Source: an uncultured Bacilli bacterium (GTDB lineage: Bacteria; Bacillota_I; Bacilli_A; RF39; UBA660). From it: a stretch of 64,000 nt of DNA. Below, piece by piece: positions 1 through 9,183 of the stretch. Location of the stretch: assembly GCA_910587065.1 (NCBI GenBank), contig CAJUMA010000006.1:35884-99883 (forward strand), in the 5' to 3' direction. The position numbers and the translations under genes were made by a program. The notes below the pieces were generated by a model. That model was not told the origin of the DNA and made no database searches. It saw only the letters and a list, made by a program, of their open reading frames with translations. Position 1 is the stretch's first letter, and the number at the start of each line of letters is the position of its first letter.

Positions 1-380
1 ATTGATAACCCTTCATTTGTTTGTAAATGGAATATAATTAATATTATTAATAAACTACTTATTACTAAAATAATTAAATCTGTAATATACATTCTATTTA
101 ATATTCTTTTGCTAGATAAACTGGCAACATCATCATATATGTCTATGCCATAATATCCAAGTAACTTATCATCATATTGATCTTCCTTATTTAATTCTTC
201 AATAAATTCTTCAAGGGATACATTAGGATATTTTTCCTTTACTATAGTAAAAAGTTTTGTTACAACAATATTATAATTTGTATTATAAGCATCAATATAT
301 TTTTTTGTATTAAAAAGTATTATAAAAACAACACCTATTAAGATAAAGATTACTAATGTATTTATTTTTTTTCTATTCAT
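1..380 (-). CDS. Sensor histidine kinase, N-terminal part (cut by window edge)
   Basis: The start codon is at 380, overlapping the response regulator stop by a few bases, the usual coupling of a two-component pair. About 126 residues are visible: a short basic start (M-N-R-K-K), a membrane segment at about residues 8-24, an extracytoplasmic stretch of about 75 residues rich in Tyr, Asp and Glu, and a second membrane segment at about 98-118. This is the sensor layout of a small membrane kinase; the catalytic HisKA/HATPase part lies outside the window. The kinase call is inferred from position and topology, since no catalytic motif can be seen. Confidence 0.7.
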   Translation of the reverse strand, partial: MNRKKINTLVIFILIGVVFIILFNTKKYIDAYNTNYNIVVTKLFTIVKEKYPNVSLEEFIEELNKEDQYDDKLLGYYGIDIYDDVASLSSKRILNRMYITDLIILVISSLLIILIIFHLQTNEGLS

Positions 381-1011
381 AATCTATACGATAACCAATT
401 CCTTTAAGAGTCCTAATTATATCGGTTCCTAACTTTTCTCTAATTCTTTTCATGTAAACTGTAATCGTGTTATCATAAACATCATTACCAGTCCATTCCC
501 AAATATGTTCACACAAATTTTCTCTTGTAACAACTTTATTAATATTTATAAATAATAATTGTAATATTTTTAACTCTAAACTTGAAAACTTTATTTCTTT
601 GTTGCCTTTTAAAACTACGAGCCTATCCATATCAAATGTTATATCTGAAATCTTGACTATATTACTTTTCTTATCATTCAATATTCTTTTTATTCTAGCT
701 AGTAACTCTCTTGTCGAAAAAGGTTTAGTTATATAATCAAGAGCTCCCATTTCAAAGGCATTAACAATGTCATCCTCAGAATCTTTTGCTGTTAAAAAAA
801 TAGTTTTAATATCTTTTAGTTCTTCTTTATAGAATGTAAATCCATCTCCATCAGGTAAAGAAACATCAAGAATAATTAAGTCAATTTTTTTATTTATTTT
901 TTTTCTTGCATCTTGAATAGAATTAGCAGTTAAAACTTGATAATTTTCTTTTTCTAAGGCATAAATTAAACCTTTAACTATTTTTTCATTATCTTCTACA
1001 AGTAATATCAT
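373..1011 (-). CDS. OmpR/PhoB-family response regulator
   Basis: A 212-residue two-domain regulator. The receiver domain (about 1-115) has the acidic pair E-D at 6-7, the phosphoacceptor Asp49 in I-I-L-D-V-S-L-P-D-G, a conserved Thr in F-L-T-A-K-D and Lys in Y-I-T-K-P-F. The winged-helix DNA-binding domain (about 125-212) ends in the typical V-Y-M-K-R-I-R-E-K-L and G-I-G-Y-R-I-D-Y. It lies between the sensor kinase and an ABC exporter, the order seen in Bce-like antimicrobial-peptide sensing modules. It probably binds the direct repeat upstream of the ATPase gene (4468-4486). An SD-like GGAGGG precedes the start. Confidence 0.93.
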   Translation of the reverse strand: MILLVEDNEKIVKGLIYALEKENYQVLTANSIQDARKKINKKIDLIILDVSLPDGDGFTFYKEELKDIKTIFLTAKDSEDDIVNAFEMGALDYITKPFSTRELLARIKRILNDKKSNIVKISDITFDMDRLVVLKGNKEIKFSSLELKILQLLFININKVVTRENLCEHIWEWTGNDVYDNTITVYMKRIREKLGTDIIRTLKGIGYRIDYE

Positions 1012-1050
1012 AATACCCTCCGTTAGTACTTATATTATATCATAATTAAA

Positions 1051-1067
1051 GGGGATTATTTATCCCC
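1051..1067 (-). terminator. Intrinsic terminator after the ABC permease
   Basis: A 6-bp stem (GGGGAT / ATCCCC) lies just past the permease stop and is followed on the minus strand by a weak T-rich stretch (TTTAATT). It separates the ABC exporter from the two-component genes. Confidence 0.6.
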
Positions 1068-1072
1068 GCTTA

Positions 1073-3757
1073 TTAAATGTTATCATTTCTTATTGTTTCA
1101 ATCGTATTCTGTTTAGCTATTTTATTAATTGAGAATTTCATAATTATTGAAATTAGGACAAAAACAGCTATGACAGAAATAATTATTGCTCCAATTGGTA
1201 AACTATAAGCAAAATCTAAATCACCGCCAACTAAGGCTTTATAAATAAGATACGAAAGTAAAACACCAATCGGAATACCTATTATTAATGACTTAAAACC
1301 ATAGAAAACACTCTCTAGCCTAATCATTCTATTAAATTCGCGTTTAGTCATACCAACACTTTTAAGTGTTGCAAATTCACGAGCTCGCAATTCAACACTT
1401 GTCGTAATGGTATTAAATATATTCGTAATTCCAATAAGAGCAATTACAGTAATAAAACCATATAAGAATATTGCTACCAATAGATAAAGAGATTTACTCT
1501 GTTTAGCTTCTTTATCATAGTTTGTTACATGATAATCATCTACACTAACTAATAACTCGTCTAGTTTATCTTGAAATGCATCAGCTTTTTCGACATCCAA
1601 ATACATATTGATATAGCCATTTGTCGTTTTATATTTCTTTAATAACTCATCACTTACAATTATATATATTTGCGAAGAATAAACGTTTTCATTACCTAAA
1701 GGACGAGCATTGACAAGACCACCTATTTCTAAGCTTGAGTCCTTCCAACATTTATCAGAATCATCTTCTTTACATTCATAATCATAATAAAGTCCCTCAA
1801 TCTCATCGCCAATAGCATAATCAAAGATATCGACATCAACCTTCTTTGATGTCTTTTTCTTCTCATCATAAGAATAAAGATATGTATTATTAATTATAAT
1901 AGCTTTGTCTTTAACATTTTCATAATCTAGACCATTTTTCGAAACAAATTTTTTAAATTGATAATCACTGATGGATTCTAATATACCACTTATTCCACCA
2001 TCTTCGTTCATCTGTTGATTTATATATTCTTCACTTTCATATTTTAAATAATCTTTAGTAAAATGAGGATTTTTAATTATATAACCAACTGAATCAACGA
2101 TAGAATAATCTTTTATCCCATCTAAAGCTAGTATCTCACTCAAAATTTTCTCTGTTTCCTTAAGACTACCAGCATCAAATGAGATATCTATATTATGATC
2201 TATATGTTTATAACTCATATCTACTGCTTTAAAGGCTAGATTCATAAATGAATAAAGTGATATAAATACCGAAACACAGACAACGATAGATATAACTGTT
2301 GTGCGATATTTTTTGTTATTTCTCTTTAAGTTTTTATATGAAACGTCTCCACCAATACCAAATAACTTCTTTATTATTTTGGGAGACTTAATTTTTTTAT
2401 TATTTATTTTTATTTCTTCACTATTTCTTATAGCTACAATTGGAGAAATTTTACTAGCCTTTCTAGCACTTCTTATAGCAGAAAAGTATATTGTGATTGA
2501 ACTTAAAATTAAAGATAGTAATAAAGCATAAATAGATACCTTAAAAGATAGACTAAGTCCAAGAGCCTCACCAACTAAGAAACCTGCCACTTTAATAAGT
2601 ATAAATGATGCCAGTATACCCGATAGAATTCCAATTGGAATAGCAATTATACCAAGTACAAATGCTTCATATAAAACATTCCTCTTTATTTGTTTTCTTG
2701 TTGCCCCAACACTAGCAAGCATTCCATATTGACGCACTTTTTCTGTAATAGATATATCAAAACTATTTTTTATGCAATAGATTGATGTAGCCATTATAAT
2801 CGCAAAAACAATTGCTGTCACTGTATAAAGTGCCTTCATGCTTGAATCATTAAAATCTTGATACTCCATACTAATTAAATATGAATTAATAGAATCAACT
2901 TCAAAGCGAGCTTTTTTCATTTCTTTTTCAAATATTGACCGTTTCTCTAAGTATTCTTCTTCACTTTCATAATTCATCCTCGTCATACCATCTTTAAATA
3001 TTTTAGCATCTACTCCTAGCATTGAAGCTATAGTTTTATAATAGTCTTTCAAATATTTATTATGGTATCTAACATACGCAGTATATAAGGAACTATCCGT
3101 ATCATTAAGATAAGTAATAAAAGTATAACCTGGAGCAACATAAGGTTCAGAATTATAACTTGGTCTTTCAATAACTCCAACTACTTTATATTCTTTATTA
3201 AAACTATCTACAAGTTTTTCTTCGCCCTCTTGATAAGGATTAGATTGATCTAGTTTATTAGCATCACTCTTTGCACGATAACCTATACTAAGATTTACTG
3301 TATCTCCTATATTAAGTTCTACACGTCCATTAGTTTTTAAATGTCTTGGTATAACTACTTCCGTATCATTTTCTGGTAGTCTACCTGCAATTAGATTTTC
3401 TTTTACTAATTTAGATAAGGACTCGTTATCATAGGCTCTAACAAATACGTAAGGTTTATCTTCATTTTTTATTCCTTCTAACAAGGAATAACCTATATCT
3501 TTTGTAAAATAAACATTTTCTACATATCTATTATTCTTTATATTTTCAACATCTCCACTTAGTACATGACTAAAGGATACATGATAATCTCCTGATCTTT
3601 TCTTTTCATAAGTCATAAGTGAATATTTAAAACTTACAACTAAACTTGCTAAAGCTGTAATTAAAGCAACAGACAAAATAATACCAATTACAGTCACTAT
3701 TGTTCTTTTTTTATTTAATATTAAGTTCTTTTTAGTCAATTTATTAAGTAGGTTCAT
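1073..3757 (-). CDS. ABC transporter permease with two FtsX/MacB-type domains
   Basis: About 894 residues from the ATG at 3757, chosen because AGGAGG sits 6-7 bases before it; a more upstream ATG has no such site. The layout is an N-terminal membrane segment, a large extracytoplasmic domain (about 45-300), an FtsX-type three-helix block (about 310-440), another membrane segment near 490, a second extracytoplasmic domain, and a second FtsX block at the C-terminus with the family signature R-A-R-E-F-A-T-L-K-S-V-G-M. Such duplicated-FtsX permeases partner with LolD/BceA-type ATPases in peptide detoxification or lipoprotein handling. It starts directly after the ATPase stop, so the two are co-transcribed. 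Confidence 0.9.
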   Translation of the reverse strand: MNLLNKLTKKNLILNKKRTIVTVIGIILSVALITALASLVVSFKYSLMTYEKKRSGDYHVSFSHVLSGDVENIKNNRYVENVYFTKDIGYSLLEGIKNEDKPYVFVRAYDNESLSKLVKENLIAGRLPENDTEVVIPRHLKTNGRVELNIGDTVNLSIGYRAKSDANKLDQSNPYQEGEEKLVDSFNKEYKVVGVIERPSYNSEPYVAPGYTFITYLNDTDSSLYTAYVRYHNKYLKDYYKTIASMLGVDAKIFKDGMTRMNYESEEEYLEKRSIFEKEMKKARFEVDSINSYLISMEYQDFNDSSMKALYTVTAIVFAIIMATSIYCIKNSFDISITEKVRQYGMLASVGATRKQIKRNVLYEAFVLGIIAIPIGILSGILASFILIKVAGFLVGEALGLSLSFKVSIYALLLSLILSSITIYFSAIRSARKASKISPIVAIRNSEEIKINNKKIKSPKIIKKLFGIGGDVSYKNLKRNNKKYRTTVISIVVCVSVFISLYSFMNLAFKAVDMSYKHIDHNIDISFDAGSLKETEKILSEILALDGIKDYSIVDSVGYIIKNPHFTKDYLKYESEEYINQQMNEDGGISGILESISDYQFKKFVSKNGLDYENVKDKAIIINNTYLYSYDEKKKTSKKVDVDIFDYAIGDEIEGLYYDYECKEDDSDKCWKDSSLEIGGLVNARPLGNENVYSSQIYIIVSDELLKKYKTTNGYINMYLDVEKADAFQDKLDELLVSVDDYHVTNYDKEAKQSKSLYLLVAIFLYGFITVIALIGITNIFNTITTSVELRAREFATLKSVGMTKREFNRMIRLESVFYGFKSLIIGIPIGVLLSYLIYKALVGGDLDFAYSLPIGAIIISVIAVFVLISIIMKFSINKIAKQNTIETIRNDNI

Positions 3758-3758
3758 T

Positions 3759-4430
3759 TTAATCCTCCTTAACAATATGTCCATCTTCTATTTTTATTAT
3801 ACGATCAGCACAAGCTGCTATATCTAAATTATGCGTAATCATAATAATAGTTTGATGATACTTTTTATTTGATAATTTAAGTAAATCAACAATTTCATCA
3901 CTTGCTTTAGAATCCAGATTACCTGTTGGTTCATCAGCAAGAATTATAGCTGGTTTAGTAATCATTGCACGACCAATAGATGTTCTTTGTTGTTGACCGC
4001 CCGATAATTGGTTAGGCAAATGTTTCTTACGATCGCTTAAATTTAATGAATCAAGTAACTCATCTAAATCTTTTTCACTTACTTTTCTTCCATCTAATTC
4101 CATTGGTAAAGTAATATTTTCAGAAACATTTAGTATAGGTATTAAATTATAAAATTGATAAATTAGACCAACTTGCCTTCTTCTAAAAATAGCAAGTTTA
4201 TCATCATTCATTTTATATATGTCATTGCCATCTATATATACTTTTCCACTTGTTGGTCTATCAACTCCACCTATTAAATGTAAAAGAGTTGACTTACCCG
4301 AACCTGAAGCACCAACGATTGCCACAAACTCACCCTTTTTTACTGAGAAAGTTACATTATCTAGTGCAACTACTTCTGCATCGCCCTTTCCATATACTTT
4401 CGTTAAATTTTCAACTTTTAATAAATCCAT
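3759..4430 (-). CDS. ABC transporter ATP-binding protein (LolD/MacB/BceA type)
   Basis: A 223-residue ATPase of typical family length. Walker A is G-A-S-G-S-G-K-S-T at 40-48, the signature L-S-G-G-Q-Q-Q-R is near 143, Walker B plus D-loop is L-A-D-E-P-T-G-N-L-D-S near 167, and the H-loop follows in I-T-H-N. The sequence around the motifs is that of the LolD/MacB/FtsE class, which pairs with FtsX-domain permeases such as the one encoded next. A strong SD (GGAGGA) precedes the ATG. Its promoter carries two copies of TGTCACTT that could bind the neighbouring response regulator. Confidence 0.95.
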   Translation of the reverse strand: MDLLKVENLTKVYGKGDAEVVALDNVTFSVKKGEFVAIVGASGSGKSTLLHLIGGVDRPTSGKVYIDGNDIYKMNDDKLAIFRRRQVGLIYQFYNLIPILNVSENITLPMELDGRKVSEKDLDELLDSLNLSDRKKHLPNQLSGGQQQRTSIGRAMITKPAIILADEPTGNLDSKASDEIVDLLKLSNKKYHQTIIMITHNLDIAACADRIIKIEDGHIVKED

Positions 4431-4453
4431 AGTATCCTCCTTTGAACACCCCC

Positions 4454-4486
4454 ATTATAGCCAATTAAAGTGACATCTAAGTGACA
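4454..4486 (-). promoter_or_regulatory. Promoter of the ABC exporter with direct-repeat operator
   Basis: On the minus strand a -10 box TATAAT (4454-4459) is preceded by two copies of TGTCACTT (4468-4475 and 4479-4486) spaced exactly 11 bp. No good -35 box exists; the repeats occupy its place, as in promoters activated by OmpR-type regulators. Confidence 0.6.
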
Positions 4487-4506
4487 AATTAATTATTTAT
4501 TTCTAA

Positions 4507-5850
4507 TTAACTAATTTTTCTAATATATTCTTTATTCTTTTTACCTGTACCTAATGCAGCTATAGGTGTATTAGTCAAATCTTCAAGCCAATTTAAATAT
4601 TCACGACAATATCTATCAATAACTTGTTCCTCATAATTTCCCACCATGCCTTCATATGCTAAATTTAGATGTTGAAAAAAGTTAAGATACAAATTATCAG
4701 GATCATTTAATCTAACACTACTTTTTAATTTCTTTATATCCAAATCAAATATTTTTCTTTCCATTTTAGTAACAGATGTCATTTCGGATAAATCTCTTAA
4801 AAGAGGATTTTTCAAATCACTTAAATCAACTATTTCAGACGTATATTCATGTATACCCCTACTTTTATATATGAGTCTTTCCATTTCTAATGCATCAATC
4901 AAAGTTATATCATCTAAACTAATACTAGCAAATTTACTTCCAAATATTTGAAGTAAAACTTGTTTAGATGAGTTATTTAAAAGTTTTTCTTTAACATCAT
5001 CAGTTAAAGAATTATCAAAAAGATAAAAATCATCATCAGTTGGATAAAAGCCACATTTTGCAGCTAAGTTAATCTGGGACCAAGTTAATTTACTTGCTCC
5101 TCCATATGCACCAGTGTAGACATATGATCCTTCCTGGGTTACATCATTTATCCTAATCGGAAAAGGCCTAATTACCATGATAGATTTCTTTAGTCTTCTA
5201 GGCGAAACTCCTGCTTCAGACAGCATATTTGATACAGATATATTTCTTGAAGTAACAAACGGATGTTCTCCACTAAAGTTTAATGAAAGACCAGTACCCT
5301 GAGCTCCTTCAAATAAAACATATTCATCTTTATTATTTAAGTGATGATAAAGCATATCAAGCCAAGAATCATTATCTAAAACTATGGCATTTTTATACCC
5401 TTTAAAAAACTCCAAATTAGGGTCTCTTATTATTTTATCTTGATTACAGGCGGCACAACCATGATAAGTTGAACCGCTTTTAATAATCCTTTTCTCCCTT
5501 TCCTTATGTTCATTAGTTACTAAAGGAACAAGTTCATGAACATATATTTTTCTATCAGCAAGCAAAGTTTCATGTTCATCGTATTCTTGCCTAAATATGT
5601 CCATATCAATAACAGAGGAAGGACCAATAAATAATTCCACTTCTTTATTAACTACACCAACTGGAATATTTCGAAATAGATAAGTTTGTCCATCTTCATC
5701 AACAAAAGTATGTCCTGCATTAGGCATAGAATTAGTTACACTAGCACGCACATTAATTTGCTTATTCGTTGCAATTTCTCCACATACTTTGGCTTTACCG
5801 CAAGATCCAGCTTCACCATCTATAACACAAATAACATTATTATTAACCAT
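4507..5850 (-). CDS. Adenylosuccinate synthetase-like enzyme with PurZ-like active site
   Basis: About 447 residues from the ATG at 5850, which follows GAGGTGG. The fold is that of PurA: N-A-G-H-T (44-48), an I-G-P-S-S segment, and a later F-E-G-A-Q-G-T-G-L segment. The phosphate loop reads D-G-E-A-G-S-C-G-K (11-19) instead of the PurA G-D-E-G-K-G-K, so the catalytic Asp position is Ser/Cys. This resembles the phage PurZ branch, which makes 2-aminoadenylosuccinate from dGMP. The substrate cannot be decided from sequence. It follows a run of genes that includes DNA-glycosylase relatives, with only short gaps. Confidence 0.7.
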   Translation of the reverse strand: MVNNNVICVIDGEAGSCGKAKVCGEIATNKQINVRASVTNSMPNAGHTFVDEDGQTYLFRNIPVGVVNKEVELFIGPSSVIDMDIFRQEYDEHETLLADRKIYVHELVPLVTNEHKEREKRIIKSGSTYHGCAACNQDKIIRDPNLEFFKGYKNAIVLDNDSWLDMLYHHLNNKDEYVLFEGAQGTGLSLNFSGEHPFVTSRNISVSNMLSEAGVSPRRLKKSIMVIRPFPIRINDVTQEGSYVYTGAYGGASKLTWSQINLAAKCGFYPTDDDFYLFDNSLTDDVKEKLLNNSSKQVLLQIFGSKFASISLDDITLIDALEMERLIYKSRGIHEYTSEIVDLSDLKNPLLRDLSEMTSVTKMERKIFDLDIKKLKSSVRLNDPDNLYLNFFQHLNLAYEGMVGNYEEQVIDRYCREYLNWLEDLTNTPIAALGTGKKNKEYIRKIS

Positions 5851-5865
5851 AACCCACCTCAAAAG

Positions 5866-6537
5866 TCATCTAACTTTTAAATTTATACCATCTGATAATT
5901 TAATATCATTACTCTCATCAACAGAATAAATAAAACCTTTATCAAGCATAATTTTTTCTATAGAACCTATCTTTATATTCCTTGTATCATCTCCCTGATT
6001 TACAAGTAAAACAAGTTTATCTGGCAAAGATAATAAACCTTTAAAAAGTCTTCCATCAATTACTTCAGTATCCCCATATTTATCAGTATAGTAAAGCACT
6101 AAATCTCCCATTACATTAGGCATTATTGAAGCCGTATTTACTCCTCTTTCCAGACTACTATCCAAAGCATCAGTTATTACATATTCATCCCTAGCAAACC
6201 ATAATTCAGGGAATGAATATTCCGCTTGCTCTTCAAAACTTTTATCAGCATCTTCTAAAAAAGTTACTTCAACATATTTTAAATTATGTTGTTCTAAATA
6301 AGAAATCATATCTTCCTTACTTGCTTTAGAACCTTTCATTACCATAATAAAAGTATCACTTTCTTCATTATAAAGAAATAAATTAAATAAGCGATTCGTT
6401 ACATTATTAGAACCAATCATCAGCTCACATGCAACTTTATCATATATAATGCTTAGACCGCCCTTAATTTGTTCAAGTGCAGTTTGTATTTCTGTTTCAT
6501 CTTCTTGTACTGCCCATACATCTAAATTACTTTTCAT
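5866..6537 (-). CDS. Hypothetical protein
   Basis: About 223 residues if translated from the ATG at 6537, which has GGGAGAG just upstream. I do not recognise the family. It is acidic, soluble-looking and has no membrane segment or obvious motif. It lies between the PurA/PurZ-like gene (15-bp gap) and the damaged UDG-like gene, and is probably co-transcribed with both. Confidence 0.75.
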   Translation of the reverse strand: MKSNLDVWAVQEDETEIQTALEQIKGGLSIIYDKVACELMIGSNNVTNRLFNLFLYNEESDTFIMVMKGSKASKEDMISYLEQHNLKYVEVTFLEDADKSFEEQAEYSFPELWFARDEYVITDALDSSLERGVNTASIMPNVMGDLVLYYTDKYGDTEVIDGRLFKGLLSLPDKLVLLVNQGDDTRNIKIGSIEKIMLDKGFIYSVDESNDIKLSDGINLKVR

Positions 6538-6955
6538 AAACTCTCCCATATTTTTTTATTTTGCTCAATTGTTTCAGTTAAATTCTTTCCTATTTTAAAA
6601 TTAAATTTTGCATTAGTTATATAAATATTTTCAAAAGTAAAATCTTCATTTGTAAGTTTTAAAAATTTAATTAAATTCTTTTTCGCTAAACTCTTTTCCG
6701 AATTAATTAAATCATCCCAACTTTCACCAGAGATATACATGTCATATAATTTTTTAATATCAAAAAAAGGTCCCAGTCTTGTCCAATAATCATTATTTCA
6801 CTATCTAAATGATTTAACCAATCTGTCCAAATAGAAGGAATATTAAAAGGCATATTAGAATCATAAAAATTTATTAATGATTTGTCTTTCAAATTTAAAT
6901 AATATTCGTACTTAGCAATTGATTTAACAAGATTTTTAAATTCCTCCCTTTTCAT
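6534..6955 (-). pseudogene. Frameshifted, truncated uracil-DNA-glycosylase-like gene
   Basis: Two overlapping frames read as one protein when joined. The first ends ...I-M-I-I-G-Q-D-W, the start of a UDG-type motif, and continues out of frame. The second supplies P-F-F-D-I-K-K-L-Y-D followed by Y-I-S-G-E-S-W and I-Y-I-T-N-A. A single extra G in the GGG run (plus-strand CCC at 6772-6774) would restore G-Q-D-W-G-P-F. Even when repaired it is only about 140 residues, so the C-terminal part is also gone. It overlaps the upstream gene by about 20 bp. A sequencing error cannot be excluded, but the lost C-terminus favours real decay. Confidence 0.7.
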
Positions 6956-7703
6956 CTAAAACACTTTCATCCAACTTGATAAATCCTCCTCTGCTCCATA
7001 ACCATAAAGGTGTATGAATATCAATTGGCTTATACTTGGTCCCTTTAAATAATTTCTTCCAAGCCGCAATAACCAATTCTTGAACATTACTAGAATTTAA
7101 ATCATCATCACTTATTAATCCAAGTCTATGTGTTGCTTTTATTACATGAGTGTCAGGTGCAACAGTTAAATTTTCGGGATTTGTGTATAAAGTATCCGTA
7201 TATTGCATAATTACGTACATCCAATAATTAACAAGTTTTGTTCCACTCAAATAAGGAAATTCCTTCTTATGCTTTAAAATAAAGTTTCTTATTTTATCTA
7301 CATCATTTTCATTTTCCAAAAATAGTTTTCTGATATCGCCATCAAATAAATCAACAAAAGTCTGACATAACTTTATCCAAATTTCTGTTTGTTTATTCTT
7401 TTGCAATGCAACTTTATACTTAGTTAAAGCTTCTTGTACATTATCAAAACTTGCATCTATTACCGCATAGGGATTAAAAACAAAAGATGTATCTTTATCT
7501 AGAGCTGTTTTCTTTGCACCCTCCCATAAAGTATAGGAGTTTCTTTGATAATTAAGTGCCATAGGCAAAGTAAAATAAAGATAGTTTTCTAAAGATGCTT
7601 CATCATAATGGGGATTTTCATCTTCTGGCATTACTTTCCCACCTAAAATCCCTTTTTTATACATAATCATTAAAATCTCACATTTCTTTATAATATCATC
7701 CAT
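6936..7703 (-). CDS. Endonuclease III/DNA-glycosylase-like protein
   Basis: A 255-residue protein. The segment around residues 150-195 (F-P-Y-L-S-G-T-K-L-V-N-Y-W followed by V-A-P-D-T-H-V-I-K-A) resembles the helix-hairpin-helix and catalytic Asp region of HhH-GPD-like glycosylases of Clostridia, where the Asp is in the x-D-T-H-V context. No iron-sulfur cysteines are visible. The SD GGTGG precedes the start. It heads the group leading to the UDG-like pseudogene and the PurA/PurZ-like gene. Confidence 0.6.
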   Translation of the reverse strand: MDDIIKKCEILMIMYKKGILGGKVMPEDENPHYDEASLENYLYFTLPMALNYQRNSYTLWEGAKKTALDKDTSFVFNPYAVIDASFDNVQEALTKYKVALQKNKQTEIWIKLCQTFVDLFDGDIRKLFLENENDVDKIRNFILKHKKEFPYLSGTKLVNYWMYVIMQYTDTLYTNPENLTVAPDTHVIKATHRLGLISDDDLNSSNVQELVIAAWKKLFKGTKYKPIDIHTPLWLWSRGGFIKLDESVLDEKGGI

Positions 7704-7742
7704 ATTTCCACCGACTTTCTTAAAAATATTATAACATAAAAA

Positions 7743-7763
7743 AGCAGACTAATTAAGTCTACT
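7743..7763 (-). terminator. Intrinsic terminator
   Basis: An 8-bp stem with one mismatch, AGTAGACT / AGTCTGCT on the minus strand, is followed by TTTTTT. It follows the 7763-9133 gene and closes its transcript. Confidence 0.8.
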
Positions 7764-9133
7764 TATAATCCCTTTGTGCTGTTAGGTAAAGTTCCTAATA
7801 CTAAATCTTGAGAGCAAATAAAATCCATTAGTTCTTTATAGGTTACACCATCAGGTATATTCATCATTTCATAAAGTCTTGAATTTTTATCTACTTTATC
7901 AGCATAGTAGTCCATAAATTCTTTATAAGATGAAAATTCATATATTCCCTCATTTGAACTTGGTGGAAATTCAAAATAATAAACTTTATCTTTTATATTG
8001 TCATAAAATAAAACAAAAATATGTGATAAAAAAGTTTTATCTTGATCAGTTGACACATTTGCAAATATCGAACCTTCATAACCAATTTTTCTCAATGTAG
8101 TAATAACAAATTTTGAATACTCAATTTCTGTTCCAAAAGATAAGTTCAATACTTCATTTACAGAAGCAACATGATACCTACGAGCAAAACCTTCATTACT
8201 TTTATTCTTTTCATTTTTTTCATCAAGCCAAGCGTACATAAAATTAGCATCCATATAATCTAATATATCTTGAGGAGTTTTAATGTACTTATAAGAAGCA
8301 GCTGACATTCTTAACCCAAGTTTATTTCCCAAATAATTAACTGTTCTAACAACTAAAAAATTTTCCACTTTCTTACGATACTCAGGATCTTTAAGCATAA
8401 GTTCCATGTTATATCTTGATTTTAATGGTGTATTATTTTTCTCCAAGTTTTTACGCACAACTGGGGAATCATAATAATTAAATCTATTACCTATAATTTC
8501 ATAATCATCTTTATTTGCTTCATTGTCAATCACTTTTGTTTCAAGCAAATAGTTAACCATAAAATAACTCATTAAATAACCTGAGTAACGAGGATAGCCA
8601 ATTGTATATCTGCCATTACCAGCCTTATTTAAATAAGCGATTTTAGGTATTTCTTTATATTTACTTAAAATCTTTCTTAAAAAAGCACTTTTACATTTAC
8701 TTTGGCTATTTTGAAGAACATTTCTTTCACCCGATAAAGTCTGAGCTATTCCTTCATCTAGCCAAACTGGACGATCAAACACGTCCTTGTAAATAGAAGA
8801 ATAAATTATATGTGAATATTGATGTATTATTTTATTAACTATCTTATTTAGATTATCTATACTTAAATTATCATCAACCAAAACACCAATACCTTTATTG
8901 GAAAAAGAACCTTGAGCGTATTCTTCATACACTTTATAAGTTTTATTAGCTTCATCTTTTAAATCAAACAAGGTATCAAATAATGAAACTTTAACTGGTC
9001 GATATTCATTGACACCAAAAAAATTCTTTACATTTTGGGCCTTCTCAGTTAACAACTCAAGTAAAGTTTCTAAAAATGGTTCATACTCATCTTTAGCTTG
9101 TATAGTAAAAATTTCATTACTTATGCTTGCCAT
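7763..9133 (-). CDS. Degenerate metallopeptidase plus transglutaminase-like protein
   Basis: A 456-residue protein without signal peptide. Around residue 110 it has I-I-H-Q-Y-S-H followed about 25 residues later by W-L-D-E-G-I-A, the layout of gluzincin zinc peptidases (H-E-x-x-H then E), but the catalytic Glu is Gln. The C-terminal 130 residues resemble a transglutaminase-like domain found in many Bacillota (S-H-I-F-V-L-F-Y followed by Y-Y-F-E-F-P), but the usual G-T-C-W nucleophile position reads G-T-E-I. Both active sites therefore look lost. It is a single-gene transcript ending at the terminator below 7763. Confidence 0.55.
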   Translation of the reverse strand: MASISNEIFTIQAKDEYEPFLETLLELLTEKAQNVKNFFGVNEYRPVKVSLFDTLFDLKDEANKTYKVYEEYAQGSFSNKGIGVLVDDNLSIDNLNKIVNKIIHQYSHIIYSSIYKDVFDRPVWLDEGIAQTLSGERNVLQNSQSKCKSAFLRKILSKYKEIPKIAYLNKAGNGRYTIGYPRYSGYLMSYFMVNYLLETKVIDNEANKDDYEIIGNRFNYYDSPVVRKNLEKNNTPLKSRYNMELMLKDPEYRKKVENFLVVRTVNYLGNKLGLRMSAASYKYIKTPQDILDYMDANFMYAWLDEKNEKNKSNEGFARRYHVASVNEVLNLSFGTEIEYSKFVITTLRKIGYEGSIFANVSTDQDKTFLSHIFVLFYDNIKDKVYYFEFPPSSNEGIYEFSSYKEFMDYYADKVDKNSRLYEMMNIPDGVTYKELMDFICSQDLVLGTLPNSTKGL

Positions 9134-9183
9134 ACAAATTCACCTATTCTAATTATAACAAATAATAAGCAATAAATCTCATA

